A DNA stretch of 9,643 nt from Burkholderiaceae bacterium (lineage in GTDB: Bacteria > Pseudomonadota > Gammaproteobacteria > Burkholderiales > Burkholderiaceae_E), in assembly GCA_019428955.1 (NCBI GenBank), contig JAHYJF010000123.1, positions 1 through 9,643 of the forward strand, written 5' to 3'. The number at the start of each line of letters is the position of its first letter. The first letter of the stretch is position 1. The notes beneath the pieces were generated by a model. The model did not search any database, had not been told where the DNA came from, and saw only the letters and a program-made list of their open reading frames with translations. A program made the position numbers and the translations under genes. Shown piece after piece: positions 1 through 7,091 of this stretch.

Positions 1-975
1 CTCCCGGCCGCCGAACCGCAGCGCACTACCGAGAAGTCATCGGCATCCAAGTCCAAGCCACGCCCCAAGTCGGCGAGCGTCGCCAAGACCAGGAAGCCGA
101 CCAGCTCGAAGATCGCCGCCCAGCGGCCCCACAAGCGGGCCGCGCGTACGCCCCAGGCCGCCGAGCGACCGACCATTGGCCGGGCGCTGGGGCTGCACGC
201 CACCCCCGACAGGCTTGACCTGCGTTCCTCGGTAGCCCTGGTCAGCGATTCGGTGACCGGCGAAATCCTGTTCGAAAAGAACGCGCTCGCCGTGCTCCCG
301 ATCGCTTCGATCACCAAGCTGATGACGGCGATGGTGGTGCTCGACTCGCAGGCTCCGATGGGCGACATGATCCAGATCACCAATGACGATGTCGATACCG
401 AACGCGGGTCGCGCTCACGGCTGCGCGCCGGGGTGCGCCTGTCGCGCTCTGAAATGCTGCAACTGGCGCTGATGTCGTCCGAAAATCGCGCCGCCAACGC
501 GCTGGGCCGCAATCATCCCCGGGGCCTGGCGGCGTTCGTCGAAGCGATGAACACCAAGGCCCGCAGCCTCGGTATGCACGACACCCTTTTCGTCGAGCCG
601 ACCGGCCTGTCGAGTTCGAACGTCTCGAATGCGCGCGATCTTGCCAAGTTGGTGCGCGCCGCGGCCAATTACCCCCAGATAAGAGAATTTTCGACCTCCT
701 CCGAACTCACGGTCGACACCGGGTACCGGCAAATCGCCTTCCACAGCACCAACCGGCTGGTGTCCTCGGACGACTGGGACATCGATATCCAGAAGACCGG
801 TTACATCTCCGAGGCGGGTCGCTGCCTGGTGATGCAGGTGCAGCTTGACGGTCGCCCGACGGTGATGGTGCTGCTCGACTCGTCCGGGCGCTATTCGCGC
901 TTTGGTGATGCGCGCCGGGTGCGAACCTGGCTCGAAGCCGGTGATCGCCGAGCGCTGCCGCGCACTATCAGCTAG
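1..975 (+). CDS. pbpG: D-alanyl-D-alanine endopeptidase, PBP7/8-like (5' partial)
   Basis: Periplasmic serine peptidase of the S11 penicillin-binding family, which cleaves D-Ala-meso-DAP cross-links in peptidoglycan. The frame is open from base 1 to a TAG at 973-975 (324 codons), so the start and presumably the signal peptide lie left of the window. The three S11 motifs are present: SITK with the nucleophilic Ser at 307-309, SEN at 478-486, and KTG at 793-801. The stretches LMSSENRAANALGR and QKTGYISEAGRCLVMQ are typical of PBP7 rather than of PBP5/6. Before the catalytic domain, codons 1-60 form a Lys/Pro/Ser/Ala-rich basic linker, followed by a conserved start of domain GLHATPDRLDLRSSVAL. 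An ATG-initiated product beginning at 253 would lack the first strand of the fold, so I treat the gene as extending upstream. It converges on the iclR-type gene with a 36-base gap and no visible terminator. Family assignment is firm; the symbol follows the E. coli orthologue. Confidence 0.93.
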   Translation, partial: LPAAEPQRTTEKSSASKSKPRPKSASVAKTRKPTSSKIAAQRPHKRAARTPQAAERPTIGRALGLHATPDRLDLRSSVALVSDSVTGEILFEKNALAVLPIASITKLMTAMVVLDSQAPMGDMIQITNDDVDTERGSRSRLRAGVRLSRSEMLQLALMSSENRAANALGRNHPRGLAAFVEAMNTKARSLGMHDTLFVEPTGLSSSNVSNARDLAKLVRAAANYPQIREFSTSSELTVDTGYRQIAFHSTNRLVSSDDWDIDIQKTGYISEAGRCLVMQVQLDGRPTVMVLLDSSGRYSRFGDARRVRTWLEAGDRRALPRTIS

Positions 976-1011
976 GCGCTATCGTCCTTAGAGCCGCGTT
1001 CCAGATTGCGC

Positions 1012-1812
1012 TCAGGCTGCGGCGGTGCGCTCGAAGCCCAGTGCGGCCGAGATCTGGTCGGTACAGCGGCAAAGCTGCTCGATCCAGTCTTCCTGGACGA
1101 AATCGGCGGGCGCCGAGATCGACAACCCGGCAATCAATTTGGCGCTGTCGTCCCGAATGCCGGAAGCGATGCACCGTACCCCGGGCTCCAGTTCCTCGTC
1201 GTCGCGTGCGAACCCTTCGGCGCGAACCTGCGCCAGTTCGGTTTCGAGGCTGGCCAGCCCGGTGATGCTGTTGCGGGTGTGCCCGGGCAATCCGGTGCGG
1301 GTCGCGTAGGCCCGGACGTTGCGGGCGTCGTCCTCGGCCAGGAAGAGTTTGCCGACCGACGTCAGGTGCAACGGCGCCCGGCCACCAACCGCGCGGACCA
1401 CCTGCATTCCGGAGCGTTCGGAAACCGCCCGTTCGATGTAGACGATTTCGTCGCCCTGGCGGATCGAGAGATTGATCGGCTGCCCGGTCGCCCGATGCAA
1501 CTCGCGCATCGGCGCCAGGGCAGCGTCGCGGACGTTGAGCCTCGCCTTGACGAGGTTGCCCAATTCCAGCAGGCGGATTCCCAGTTGGTAGGCGCCGGGC
1601 TCGACCCGGTCGACAATGCGCGCGCTCACCAGGTCGTTGAGGATGCGATGCGCTGTCGAGGGGTGCAAGCCGGTGCCGGCGGACAGATCCTTGAGACTGA
1701 TCGGATCGTTGCGCCGCGCCAGGGCGTCGAGCAAGGTCACTATCCTCCCAATCACCTGGATAACGGTGCCGCCGTCGTCGTTCCTGAGGGTTCTGGGTCG
1801 TGCCATCGTCAT
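1012..1812 (-). CDS. IclR-family transcriptional regulator
   Basis: DNA-binding regulator of about 266 residues, the usual IclR length. Residues about 18-80 form the N-terminal winged helix-turn-helix (IGRIVTLLDAL, then LKDLSAGTGLHPSTAHRILNDL as recognition unit). Residues about 95-255 form the effector-binding domain, with the family signatures GRAPLHLTSVGKLFLA and EELEPGVRCIASGIRD. I chose the ATG at 1812 because AAGG lies four bases upstream. An ATG at 1806 (AAGG spacing ten) is nearly as good, and a GTG at 1833 has no ribosome site and would overlap the likely promoter. IclR members often control aromatic-acid, glyoxylate or sugar-acid catabolism, but no catabolic gene is present here, so the ligand and targets cannot be named. 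The gene lies 85 bases downstream of the radical SAM gene on the same strand. An AT-richer gap with a promoter-like element suggests it has its own promoter, although read-through is possible. Confidence 0.9.
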   Translation of the reverse strand: MTMARPRTLRNDDGGTVIQVIGRIVTLLDALARRNDPISLKDLSAGTGLHPSTAHRILNDLVSARIVDRVEPGAYQLGIRLLELGNLVKARLNVRDAALAPMRELHRATGQPINLSIRQGDEIVYIERAVSERSGMQVVRAVGGRAPLHLTSVGKLFLAEDDARNVRAYATRTGLPGHTRNSITGLASLETELAQVRAEGFARDDEELEPGVRCIASGIRDDSAKLIAGLSISAPADFVQEDWIEQLCRCTDQISAALGFERTAAA

Positions 1813-1827
1813 GCTGCCTTGGACAAG

Positions 1828-1842
1828 TTTCACGAAATTCTA
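1828..1842 (-). promoter_or_regulatory. Candidate iclR promoter -10 and operator
   Basis: On the minus strand TAGAAT (complement of 1837-1842) matches the sigma-70 -10 box at 5 of 6 positions. It is about 25 bases upstream of the chosen ATG at 1812. No good -35 box is found at 16-18 bases. Directly adjoining it, 1828-1837 reads TTTCACGAAA, an inverted repeat of TTTC/GAAA with a two-base centre (arms extend to six with one mismatch). Its position overlapping the start of transcription would suit autoregulation by the IclR-type protein, which is common in this family. Short, so chance is a real possibility. Confidence 0.35.
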
Positions 1843-1897
1843 TACCACCAGATGAAATAAGTCGTCGATTTTGCCGATTGGAGGCTCAACTGCTTGG

Positions 1898-3496
1898 TCA
1901 GCCAGGCGGTTCGGCAACAAGATTGCGGGCCTGGCGCAGGCGGGCCGCCCGGTTCTGGCCACGGCGCTCCAAGGCGATGCGCTGGAAGCGCTCCAGATCC
2001 TGGTCGAGAGCGGCGAGGGGCGCTGTGCGCCGGGCGGCAGCGCTTCCATATCCACCCGCGGGCGGGTCATCCTCATCTCCCGAGAGCCAATCGGCCCGCG
2101 AGAACCAATGGCGGATTTCCGCCAGCAGCCGTTCCGGACCCAGGCCGTGGGTGGCACGCGTGGTGGCGTGAAGCCAGCTCGAGAAGGCCATGAAATTGTC
2201 GAACGGAGCACTGCCCAGCAGATGGGGCAAGGTCGCCGTGAAGCGTCCGGAATTGCCGATCAGGTCCCAGTAGCGCGCGAAGCGCGCCATCTGGCGCATC
2301 TGCGCGAACGCGATGTCCTGGTTGGCCAGCAGGTCGTAGGGGGCGTTGGGGTTGTAACGCATGGCGAACGGCTGCGTGTGGCGGTCGATCGGAGCACCGC
2401 GCAGGCGCTTGAGGATGCCGACCTGGATCTCGTGCGGATCGAGCGCGCGCAGCCGATCGAAGCCGGCTGCGAAACTGGCCAGGTTCTCGCCCGGTAGTCC
2501 GACGATCAGGTCGACGTGGAGGTGGGCCGTGGTTTCCTGGCGCAGCCAGGCCAGGTTGCTTTCCGCCTGGGCGTTGTCCTGGCGCCGTCCGATCGCCCTG
2601 GTGACCTCGGGATCCCAACTCTGGATGCCGATCTCGAACTGCAGCGTACCGGCTGGAAAACGCTGGATCAGGGCGCGCAGCGCCGTTGGCAGGTGATCGG
2701 GGATCAACTCGAAGTGCAGATATACAGGGTCGTCGGGACTGCGCCCGATACGTTCCAGGAAGAACTCGAGGATTGCGCGGCACGAATCGACCCTGAGATT
2801 GAAGGTCCGGTCGATGAACTTGAAGGCCCGAGCCCCGCGGTCATGGAGTCGGGCGAGCTCCGCGATGAACGGCTCGAGCGGGAACGGCACGGCAGTGCGG
2901 TCGAGCGCAGACAGGCAGAACTCGCAGCGGTAGGGGCAGCCGCGTGACGCCTCGACATAGACGTGGCGGTGGGCGAGGTCGTGGTCGTCATATAAGCGGT
3001 AAGGCGCTGCCAATGTCGCCAGGTCGGGCCAGGGGGCAGTGATGAAACGCGGCGCGGGCCCGGGAAGCACGCCGGCACGGCGAACGGAATCCCCGCCCGG
3101 CCCCGAGGGCGCAAGTAATTCGCGGCACAGTTTGGCGAAGGCTATCTCGCCCGGCCCGGACACCACGGCGTCGGCCTGAGTGCAAATTCGCGGAGCGTCA
3201 TTGGCGAAGCTAACCTCAGGGCCACCCAGGACCACGACCAGTTCAGGCGCGACCCGTTTGAGGATGGCCACCAGGCGGGTACTCTCCGCGACGTTCCAGA
3301 TGTAAACCCCCAGGCCGAGAATCCGCGGGTGTTGTTCGAGGATCTCTTCGGCGATTGCTTCCGAGGGCGTGCCGATCACGAATTCAAGGATCTTGGCGTC
3401 GGTTTCGAGTTCGCCGAGATTGGCTTGCAGATAGCGCAGCCCTAGCGACGCGTGGGCGTGGCGCGCGTTGAGGGTGGCGAGCACGATCGCGGCCAT
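1898..3496 (-). CDS. B12-binding-domain radical SAM protein, DUF4080-type
   Basis: Predicted soluble [4Fe-4S] radical SAM enzyme of 532 residues with unknown substrate. Residues 1-135 resemble a cobalamin-binding Rossmann domain (IVLATLNARHAHASLGLRYL, then GLGVYIWNV and VVLGGPEVSF). Residues about 180-375 form the radical SAM barrel. The cluster motif is C187-x3-C191-x2-C194 in RGCPYRCEFC, followed by FKFIDRTFNLR, LQFEIGIQSW and HVDLIVGLPGE, all typical strands of this fold. Residues about 375-470 match the extra C-terminal region I associate with DUF4080 proteins. The last 60 residues are a charged, Arg/Ala-rich tail. The canonical base-off motif DxHxxG is absent, so cobalamin use is not certain. 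The ATG at 3496 is preceded by GGAG ten bases away. The gene follows pyrD after 28 bases and is probably the last gene of the Nudix-aat-bpt-pyrD operon. Domain call is confident; the reaction is not known. Confidence 0.88.
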   Translation of the reverse strand: MAAIVLATLNARHAHASLGLRYLQANLGELETDAKILEFVIGTPSEAIAEEILEQHPRILGLGVYIWNVAESTRLVAILKRVAPELVVVLGGPEVSFANDAPRICTQADAVVSGPGEIAFAKLCRELLAPSGPGGDSVRRAGVLPGPAPRFITAPWPDLATLAAPYRLYDDHDLAHRHVYVEASRGCPYRCEFCLSALDRTAVPFPLEPFIAELARLHDRGARAFKFIDRTFNLRVDSCRAILEFFLERIGRSPDDPVYLHFELIPDHLPTALRALIQRFPAGTLQFEIGIQSWDPEVTRAIGRRQDNAQAESNLAWLRQETTAHLHVDLIVGLPGENLASFAAGFDRLRALDPHEIQVGILKRLRGAPIDRHTQPFAMRYNPNAPYDLLANQDIAFAQMRQMARFARYWDLIGNSGRFTATLPHLLGSAPFDNFMAFSSWLHATTRATHGLGPERLLAEIRHWFSRADWLSGDEDDPPAGGYGSAAARRTAPLAALDQDLERFQRIALERRGQNRAARLRQARNLVAEPPG

Positions 3497-3524
3497 CGCT
3501 GCCGTTCTCCGCCGGCGTCAGGAT

Positions 3525-4544
3525 TCAGCGCGCGAGCGCGCGCGCGCACTCGGCGATCAGCGCCGGGCCGCGGTAGACGAGTCCGGTATAGAGCTGCACC
3601 AGGTTGGCGCCGGCGGCGATCTTGGCGGTGGCGTCGGCCGCGCTTGCAATGCCCCCGACTCCGATGATCGGGTAGTCGGTCGGCAGCGCCGCGCGCAGGG
3701 TGCGGATAACGCGGTTGGAAGGTTCCTGCAGCGGCGCCCCTGAAAGGCCACCGCCTTCGTCGGCGTGAGGCTGGCCGCTGACCGCGCTGCGTGCCGTGGT
3801 GGTGTTGGTTGCGATCACCGCGTCGATGCCGTGGGCGCTCAGCAGGCCGGCGATCGCGACGATCTGTTCCTCGTCGAGATCGGGCGCGATCTTTACTGCC
3901 AGCGGGACGTAGCGTCCGTGCTTGTCAGCGAGCCGAGCGCGTTCGGCGCACAGGCTTGTGAGCATGATCTCGAGTTCGCTGGTGCGCTGGAGCTGGCGCA
4001 GGTCGGCCGTGTTGGGCGAGGAAATATTGATCGCGACGTAACTGGCGTGGCGGTAGACGCGCCTCAGGCAGTAGACGTAGTCCTCGCTGGCATTCTCGAT
4101 CGGCGTGCCGGCGTTCTTGCCGATGTTGATACCCAGCACGCCGCGGTAGCTTCGATCGCGCACGGCGCGCACCAGCGCGTCGACCCCGAGGTTGTTGAAG
4201 CCCATCCGGTTGATCAGCGCTGCGCTCTGCTCCAGCCGAAAGAGCCGGGGTCGAGGGTTGCCGGGCTGGGCCTTGGGGGTGACCGTGCCCACCTCGATGA
4301 ACCCGAAGCCGAGGGCGGCGAGCGCGTCGATGCTGGTGCCATTCTTGTCCAGCCCCGCCGCGAGGCCGACGCGGTTGCCAAAGCGCAGTCCCATCAGTTC
4401 GACCGGATCCTCGATCGGTGCCGGCGCTGCCAGCCGCAGGGCGCCAACGGCCCGCGCGCAGGCAAGTCCGCGAATCGCCCCCAGGTGGGAAGTTTCGGCA
4501 TCCAGTGCGAAGAGCAGTGGCCGCGCCAGCTGATAGAGATTCAT
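3525..4544 (-). CDS. pyrD: Dihydroorotate dehydrogenase (quinone), class 2
   Basis: Oxidises (S)-dihydroorotate to orotate in the fourth step of pyrimidine synthesis, passing electrons through FMN to the quinone pool at the inner face of the cytoplasmic membrane. The 339 residues match the usual class 2 length. Residues 1-40 (MNLYQLARPLLFALDAETSH) are the amphipathic N-terminal membrane/quinone-binding extension that separates class 2 from cytosolic class 1. FMN and substrate signatures follow: AAGLDKNG (62-69), INRMGFNN (111-118), the catalytic loop NISSPNT (173-179, with the catalytic Ser at 175 as in E. coli), VIATNTT, and IIGVGGI near the C-terminus. The ATG overlaps the bpt stop codon by the four bases ATGA (4541-4544), which indicates translational coupling. 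A conserved start and full length make this a functional housekeeping gene. Confidence 0.97.
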   Translation of the reverse strand: MNLYQLARPLLFALDAETSHLGAIRGLACARAVGALRLAAPAPIEDPVELMGLRFGNRVGLAAGLDKNGTSIDALAALGFGFIEVGTVTPKAQPGNPRPRLFRLEQSAALINRMGFNNLGVDALVRAVRDRSYRGVLGINIGKNAGTPIENASEDYVYCLRRVYRHASYVAINISSPNTADLRQLQRTSELEIMLTSLCAERARLADKHGRYVPLAVKIAPDLDEEQIVAIAGLLSAHGIDAVIATNTTTARSAVSGQPHADEGGGLSGAPLQEPSNRVIRTLRAALPTDYPIIGVGGIASAADATAKIAAGANLVQLYTGLVYRGPALIAECARALAR

Positions 4545-5353
4545 GGTGTTTCGTTACCTGCTCGGACTTCGCCGGAGACCTCGCCGGCTGCGTCTTCGGA
4601 GTCCGCCGCAGCGCTCCGGTTGGCAACGCCGGTCAACGCCTGCCAGCGTCCGCTGCGCAGCACCTCGACCGGCTGGAACGCCGACTTGTAGGACATCTTG
4701 CGGCTCTCCTCGAGCCAGTAGCCGAGGTAGAGGTGGGGCAAGCCGAGGCGGCGGCATTGTTCGATCTGCCAGAGCACGCCGTAAGTTCCCAGACTGAGCG
4801 AGCGATCTTGTGGGTCGAAGAAGGTGTACACCGATGAGAGTCCGTCCTCGAGGATGTCAATCACCGAGACGATCGCCAGCTTGCCGTCGGGGTCGCGGAA
4901 CTCGGCGATCCGGGTGTTGACCTTGCTCTGGAGCATGAACTGCGCATATTGCTCGCGGTTGTCATGGTCCATGCCGGCGCCCGGATGGCGCACCGACTGG
5001 TAGCGCAGGTACAGATCGTAGTGTTCGGCCGAGAAACCAAGGCGCGAGATTCGCGAACTCAGTGCTTGCCCCGCTTTCCAGCAGCGCCGCTGGTTGCGGT
5101 TGGGGTTAAAGCCTGCAACGTCGACGCGCAGCGGCACACAGGCCCGGCAGCCGTCACACATTGGCCGGTAGGTGAATGCGCCACTGCGGCGGAACCCGGC
5201 GCGCACCAGATGTCCATAGACGTCGGAGTTGATCAGGTGATGCGGCGTGGCGACCTGCGACCTGGCGGTCTGCCCCGGCAAATAGCTGCACGGATACGGG
5301 CTGGTCGTATAGAACTGCAGCGCCGCCAGCGGCAGCTCCTTCAGGTATGTCAT
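4541..5353 (-). CDS. bpt: Aspartate/glutamate leucyltransferase (bacterial ATE1-like)
   Basis: Transfers leucine from Leu-tRNA to N-terminal Asp or Glu of proteins, creating destabilising N-degrons read by ClpS/ClpAP. Often labelled arginyltransferase because it is homologous to eukaryotic ATE1. 270 residues. The N-terminal ATE domain (about 10-85) has the conserved Cys set C22, C66, C69 and C72 (PCSYLPGQ and MCDGCRACVPLRV). The C-terminal domain (about 105-235) has YQSVRHPGAGM, VSVIDILEDGLSSVYTFFDP, SLGTYGVLWQI and LYLGYWLEESRKMSYKSAF, all typical of this family. Residues 245-270 form a loose acidic Ala/Glu tail. The ATG at 5353 (MTYLKELPL) is chosen because it gives the family N-terminus and forms an ATGA overlap (5350-5353) with the aat stop. 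No ribosome site is seen, in keeping with coupling to aat. The longer in-frame extension upstream of this ATG is a shadow of aat. Bpt rather than true Arg transfer is inferred from the bacterial type. Confidence 0.94.
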   Translation of the reverse strand: MTYLKELPLAALQFYTTSPYPCSYLPGQTARSQVATPHHLINSDVYGHLVRAGFRRSGAFTYRPMCDGCRACVPLRVDVAGFNPNRNQRRCWKAGQALSSRISRLGFSAEHYDLYLRYQSVRHPGAGMDHDNREQYAQFMLQSKVNTRIAEFRDPDGKLAIVSVIDILEDGLSSVYTFFDPQDRSLSLGTYGVLWQIEQCRRLGLPHLYLGYWLEESRKMSYKSAFQPVEVLRSGRWQALTGVANRSAAADSEDAAGEVSGEVRAGNETP

Positions 5354-6087
5354 GACGCCGGTAGGTCGACGTGCAACGTTGACCAGTCGGGTTCGGGCTG
5401 TTCGATCAGCACGGCTATTTCCTCGAGAAAACTCGTCCGCGAAATTGCGCGGGCGCCCAGTGATGCGAGGTGGCGCGTGTTTTGCTGGCAGTCTAGCATG
5501 CGAAATCCCTCGTTTCGCAGAGTGGTGACGAGGCCTGCCAGAGCAATCTTCGAGGCGTCGTTCGCCCTGGCGAACATCGATTCGCCATAGAACATGCGTC
5601 CTAGCGAGACTCCGTAAAGACCGCCAGCCAGCAGCGCGCGCGCGCCGCTGCCGTGCCACAGCTCGACCGAGTGGGCGAGTCCCTGATGGTGCAGCTCGAG
5701 ATATGCCGTGACGATGTCGTCGTTGATCCAGGTGCCGCTGTGCTCGTCGCGCGGTGCCCGGCAGGCACGGATCACGCCGGCGAAGTCGCGGTCGATCGTC
5801 AGCGTCCACAAGCGCTCGGCGCGCATCCGGCGCGCGGTCTTTTGCAGCGAGCGGTGCATCCGGAACTCCTCCAGATACAGCACCATGCGCGGGTTGGGCG
5901 ACCACCAGAGCACGGGCTGGCCCTCGGCATACCAGGGGTATATTCCCTGCCGGTAGGCTTCGATCAACCGCGCCGCCGAGAGGTCGGCTCCGGCCGCGAG
6001 CAAGCCGTCGGGTTCCGCCAGTGCCTGCTCGGGCGAAGGCAGGGCCTCGCCCGGGTTTACCCACACGAAGCGCCCCGGCTGGCTCAC
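5350..6087 (-). CDS. aat: Leucyl/phenylalanyl-tRNA-protein transferase
   Basis: Adds Leu or Phe from charged tRNA to N-terminal Lys or Arg of proteins, giving primary N-degrons for ClpS/ClpAP degradation. 245 residues, close to the usual 230-250. Family motifs in order: GLLAAGADLSAARLIEAYRQGIYPWY (28-53), WWSPNPRMVL (61-70), the HSGTWINDDIVTAY region (116-129), GGLYGVSLGRMFYGESMF (155-172), and FRMLDCQ (195-201). I selected GTG at 6087 because it overlaps the Nudix TGA by GTGA (6084-6087). It starts about ten residues before the conserved FVWVNP, and no ATG occurs close to it. Any start further upstream would lie inside the Nudix gene. The pairing with bpt puts both bacterial N-degron transferases in one transcript. 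Confidence 0.94.
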   Translation of the reverse strand: MSQPGRFVWVNPGEALPSPEQALAEPDGLLAAGADLSAARLIEAYRQGIYPWYAEGQPVLWWSPNPRMVLYLEEFRMHRSLQKTARRMRAERLWTLTIDRDFAGVIRACRAPRDEHSGTWINDDIVTAYLELHHQGLAHSVELWHGSGARALLAGGLYGVSLGRMFYGESMFARANDASKIALAGLVTTLRNEGFRMLDCQQNTRHLASLGARAISRTSFLEEIAVLIEQPEPDWSTLHVDLPAS

Positions 6088-6635
6088 GATTGATCGGGGC
6101 GCGTCCGGTGCCGGATCGCGGCAACGTGGGTCCCGAAGACTCCGACGCGACGGTCCTCGAAAAAGCGGCGCAGCGTGTATTCGACGGTCCTGAAGGCCAG
6201 TTGCTCCCACGGGATCTCAGCCTCGGTAAAGAGGCGCGCCTCGAGGGTCTCGGAGCCCGGATCGAGGTGCTCGTCGAGCAGCCGGGCGCGAAAGAAGAGG
6301 TGGACCTGGCGCGCGTGCGGCACGTCGATCACCGAATACAGTTTGCCGAGCGCGATGCGCGCCCCGGTCTCCTCGCTGGTCTCGCGCACCGCACCTTCGG
6401 CGGTTGTTTCGTCGTTTTCCATGAACCCGGCGGGCAGTGTCCAATAACCGTAGCGCGGTTCGATCGCCCGGCGGCAGAGCAGCACCCGGTCACCGAGCTC
6501 CGGTATCGTGCCGAGCACCATGTTGGGATTCTCGTAGTGGATCGCGCCGCAACTGGCACAGCAGTAGCGCGAACGGTTGTCGCCCGGCGGCACCTCCAGG
6601 TTGACCTGCTGACCACAATTCGAACAGAATTTCAT
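6084..6635 (-). CDS. Nudix hydrolase with N-terminal zinc ribbon
   Basis: Hydrolyses a nucleoside diphosphate linked to another group; the substrate is not known (NAD(H), FAD, ADP-ribose or similar are common for relatives). 183 residues. The N-terminus is a zinc ribbon with C4-x2-C7 and C26-x2-C29 (MKFCSNCGQQV and CASCGAIHYENP), of the Nudix_N_2 type. The Nudix box at residues 70-92 is intact: G70-x5-E76-x7-R84-E85-x2-E88-E89-x-G91, with Thr86 in the usual hydrophobic position. The ATG at 6635 is preferred because MKFC is the standard start of this family. A longer in-frame stretch beginning at 6704 adds 23 residues with no family resemblance. GGAG is about 13 bases upstream of the ATG, which is long. 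This is the first gene of the minus-strand operon, facing the divergent tRNA gene across 217 bases, and its stop overlaps the aat start. Confidence 0.92.
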   Translation of the reverse strand: MKFCSNCGQQVNLEVPPGDNRSRYCCASCGAIHYENPNMVLGTIPELGDRVLLCRRAIEPRYGYWTLPAGFMENDETTAEGAVRETSEETGARIALGKLYSVIDVPHARQVHLFFRARLLDEHLDPGSETLEARLFTEAEIPWEQLAFRTVEYTLRRFFEDRRVGVFGTHVAAIRHRTRPDQS

Positions 6636-6724
6636 TGCCGCACCCACACTCCTCACCAGAACTGCCAGTCCGGTCAACGCAACGCAGCCACCAATGGGCG
6701 GCACCCCGCGCGATGCAACGGCCG

Positions 6725-6753
6725 AGTGTATCAGCGGCAGGTCGGTTTCGACA
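6725..6753 (-). promoter_or_regulatory. Candidate promoter for the Nudix-aat-bpt-pyrD operon
   Basis: Read on the minus strand: -35-like TGTCGA (complement of 6748-6753), 17-base spacer, then -10-like TACACT (complement of 6725-6730) preceded by TGA, an extended -10 signature. Transcription would start about 85 bases upstream of the Nudix ATG. It is the best match I found in the 217-base divergent gap. The -35 match is poor, so the assignment is tentative. The rest of the gap (6636-6811) shows no gene I can support. Confidence 0.35.
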
Positions 6754-6811
6754 GGCGCGCCGGCGCTCGGCGCTCCTCGCCGACCAGGTAAGGAAACCGC
6801 TCGGGAAGATT

Positions 6812-6839
6812 TTGTTGGCTTCGTAATCGGTGTTATGAT
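6812..6839 (+). promoter_or_regulatory. Promoter of the initiator tRNA gene, with GC-rich discriminator
   Basis: TATGAT at 6834-6839 is a strong -10 box (5 of 6). TTGTTG at 6812-6817 is a weak -35 at a 16-base spacing. The bases after the -10 (CCGGCCTC, 6840-6847) form a GC-rich discriminator, the hallmark of stable RNA promoters subject to ppGpp stringent control. The predicted start, about 6846, leaves a leader of only about seven bases before the mature tRNA. The position fits well; the regulation is inferred from established behaviour of such promoters. Confidence 0.65.
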
Positions 6840-6852
6840 CCGGCCTCACAGA

Positions 6853-6930
<78 letters not shown>

Positions 6931-6985
6931 CGAATTCAGACCGTCATGCCGACGTGTGCGTTGGCACCTCAGGCGACGGTCCGGA

Positions 6986-7032
6986 GCGCCACCGTGAAGT
7001 CTTTGCGGTCGCGCAGAGAGCTTCGGTGGTGT
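6986..7032 (+). other. Long imperfect hairpin between tRNA-fMet and scpB
   Basis: Arms can be followed by eye. CCACCG (6989-6994) pairs with CGGTGG (7024-7029). After a two-base bulge, AAG (6997-6999) pairs with CTT (7021-7023). TCTTTGCG (7000-7007) pairs with CGCAGAGA (7012-7019) with one G-T wobble around a four-base GTCG loop. Two wobbles and one C-G pair extend the base to 6986/7032. This gives about 17 core pairs. No run of four or more T follows, so it does not look like an ordinary intrinsic terminator. It may be a processing or attenuation element, part of a dispersed repeat, or a small RNA. Confidence 0.6.
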
Positions 7033-7044
7033 GGCTTGAAATTT

Positions 7045-7091
7045 AGCCGGCACCCCGATTCCTCCCAAGCTTTAGTTGTTGTGCGCCGGCT
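7045..7091 (+). other. Inverted repeat AGCCGGC/GCCGGCT with AT-richer loop
   Basis: AGCCGGC (7045-7051) is exactly complementary to GCCGGCT (7085-7091). The pairing continues inward as AC/GT across a two-base bulge. The loop is about 27 bases and includes AAGCTTTAGTTGTTG, clearly less GC-rich than its surroundings. It lies 12 bases after the long hairpin and shares two bases with the next one, so the two may be alternative folds. Confidence 0.5.

Noticed and set aside
976..1011. Bidirectional terminator between the convergent pbpG and iclR-type genes
   Set aside because: Only 36 bases, with no stem of useful length and no T or A run.
1006..1860. 284-codon plus-strand open frame opposite the iclR-type gene
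   Set aside because: Shadow frame in GC-rich DNA; the minus strand shows the complete IclR domain pair.
3765..4691. 308-codon plus-strand open frame opposite pyrD
   Set aside because: Shadow of pyrD and the bpt end; no family resemblance, and the opposite strand carries full conserved motifs.
5754..6791. 345-codon plus-strand open frame over aat and Nudix
   Set aside because: Composition is that of an antisense shadow and it crosses two well-supported genes.
7036..7076. TTGAAA (7036-7041) as -35 of an scpB promoter
   Set aside because: No -10-like hexamer at 15-19 bases; the nearest TTTAGT is 29 bases away.
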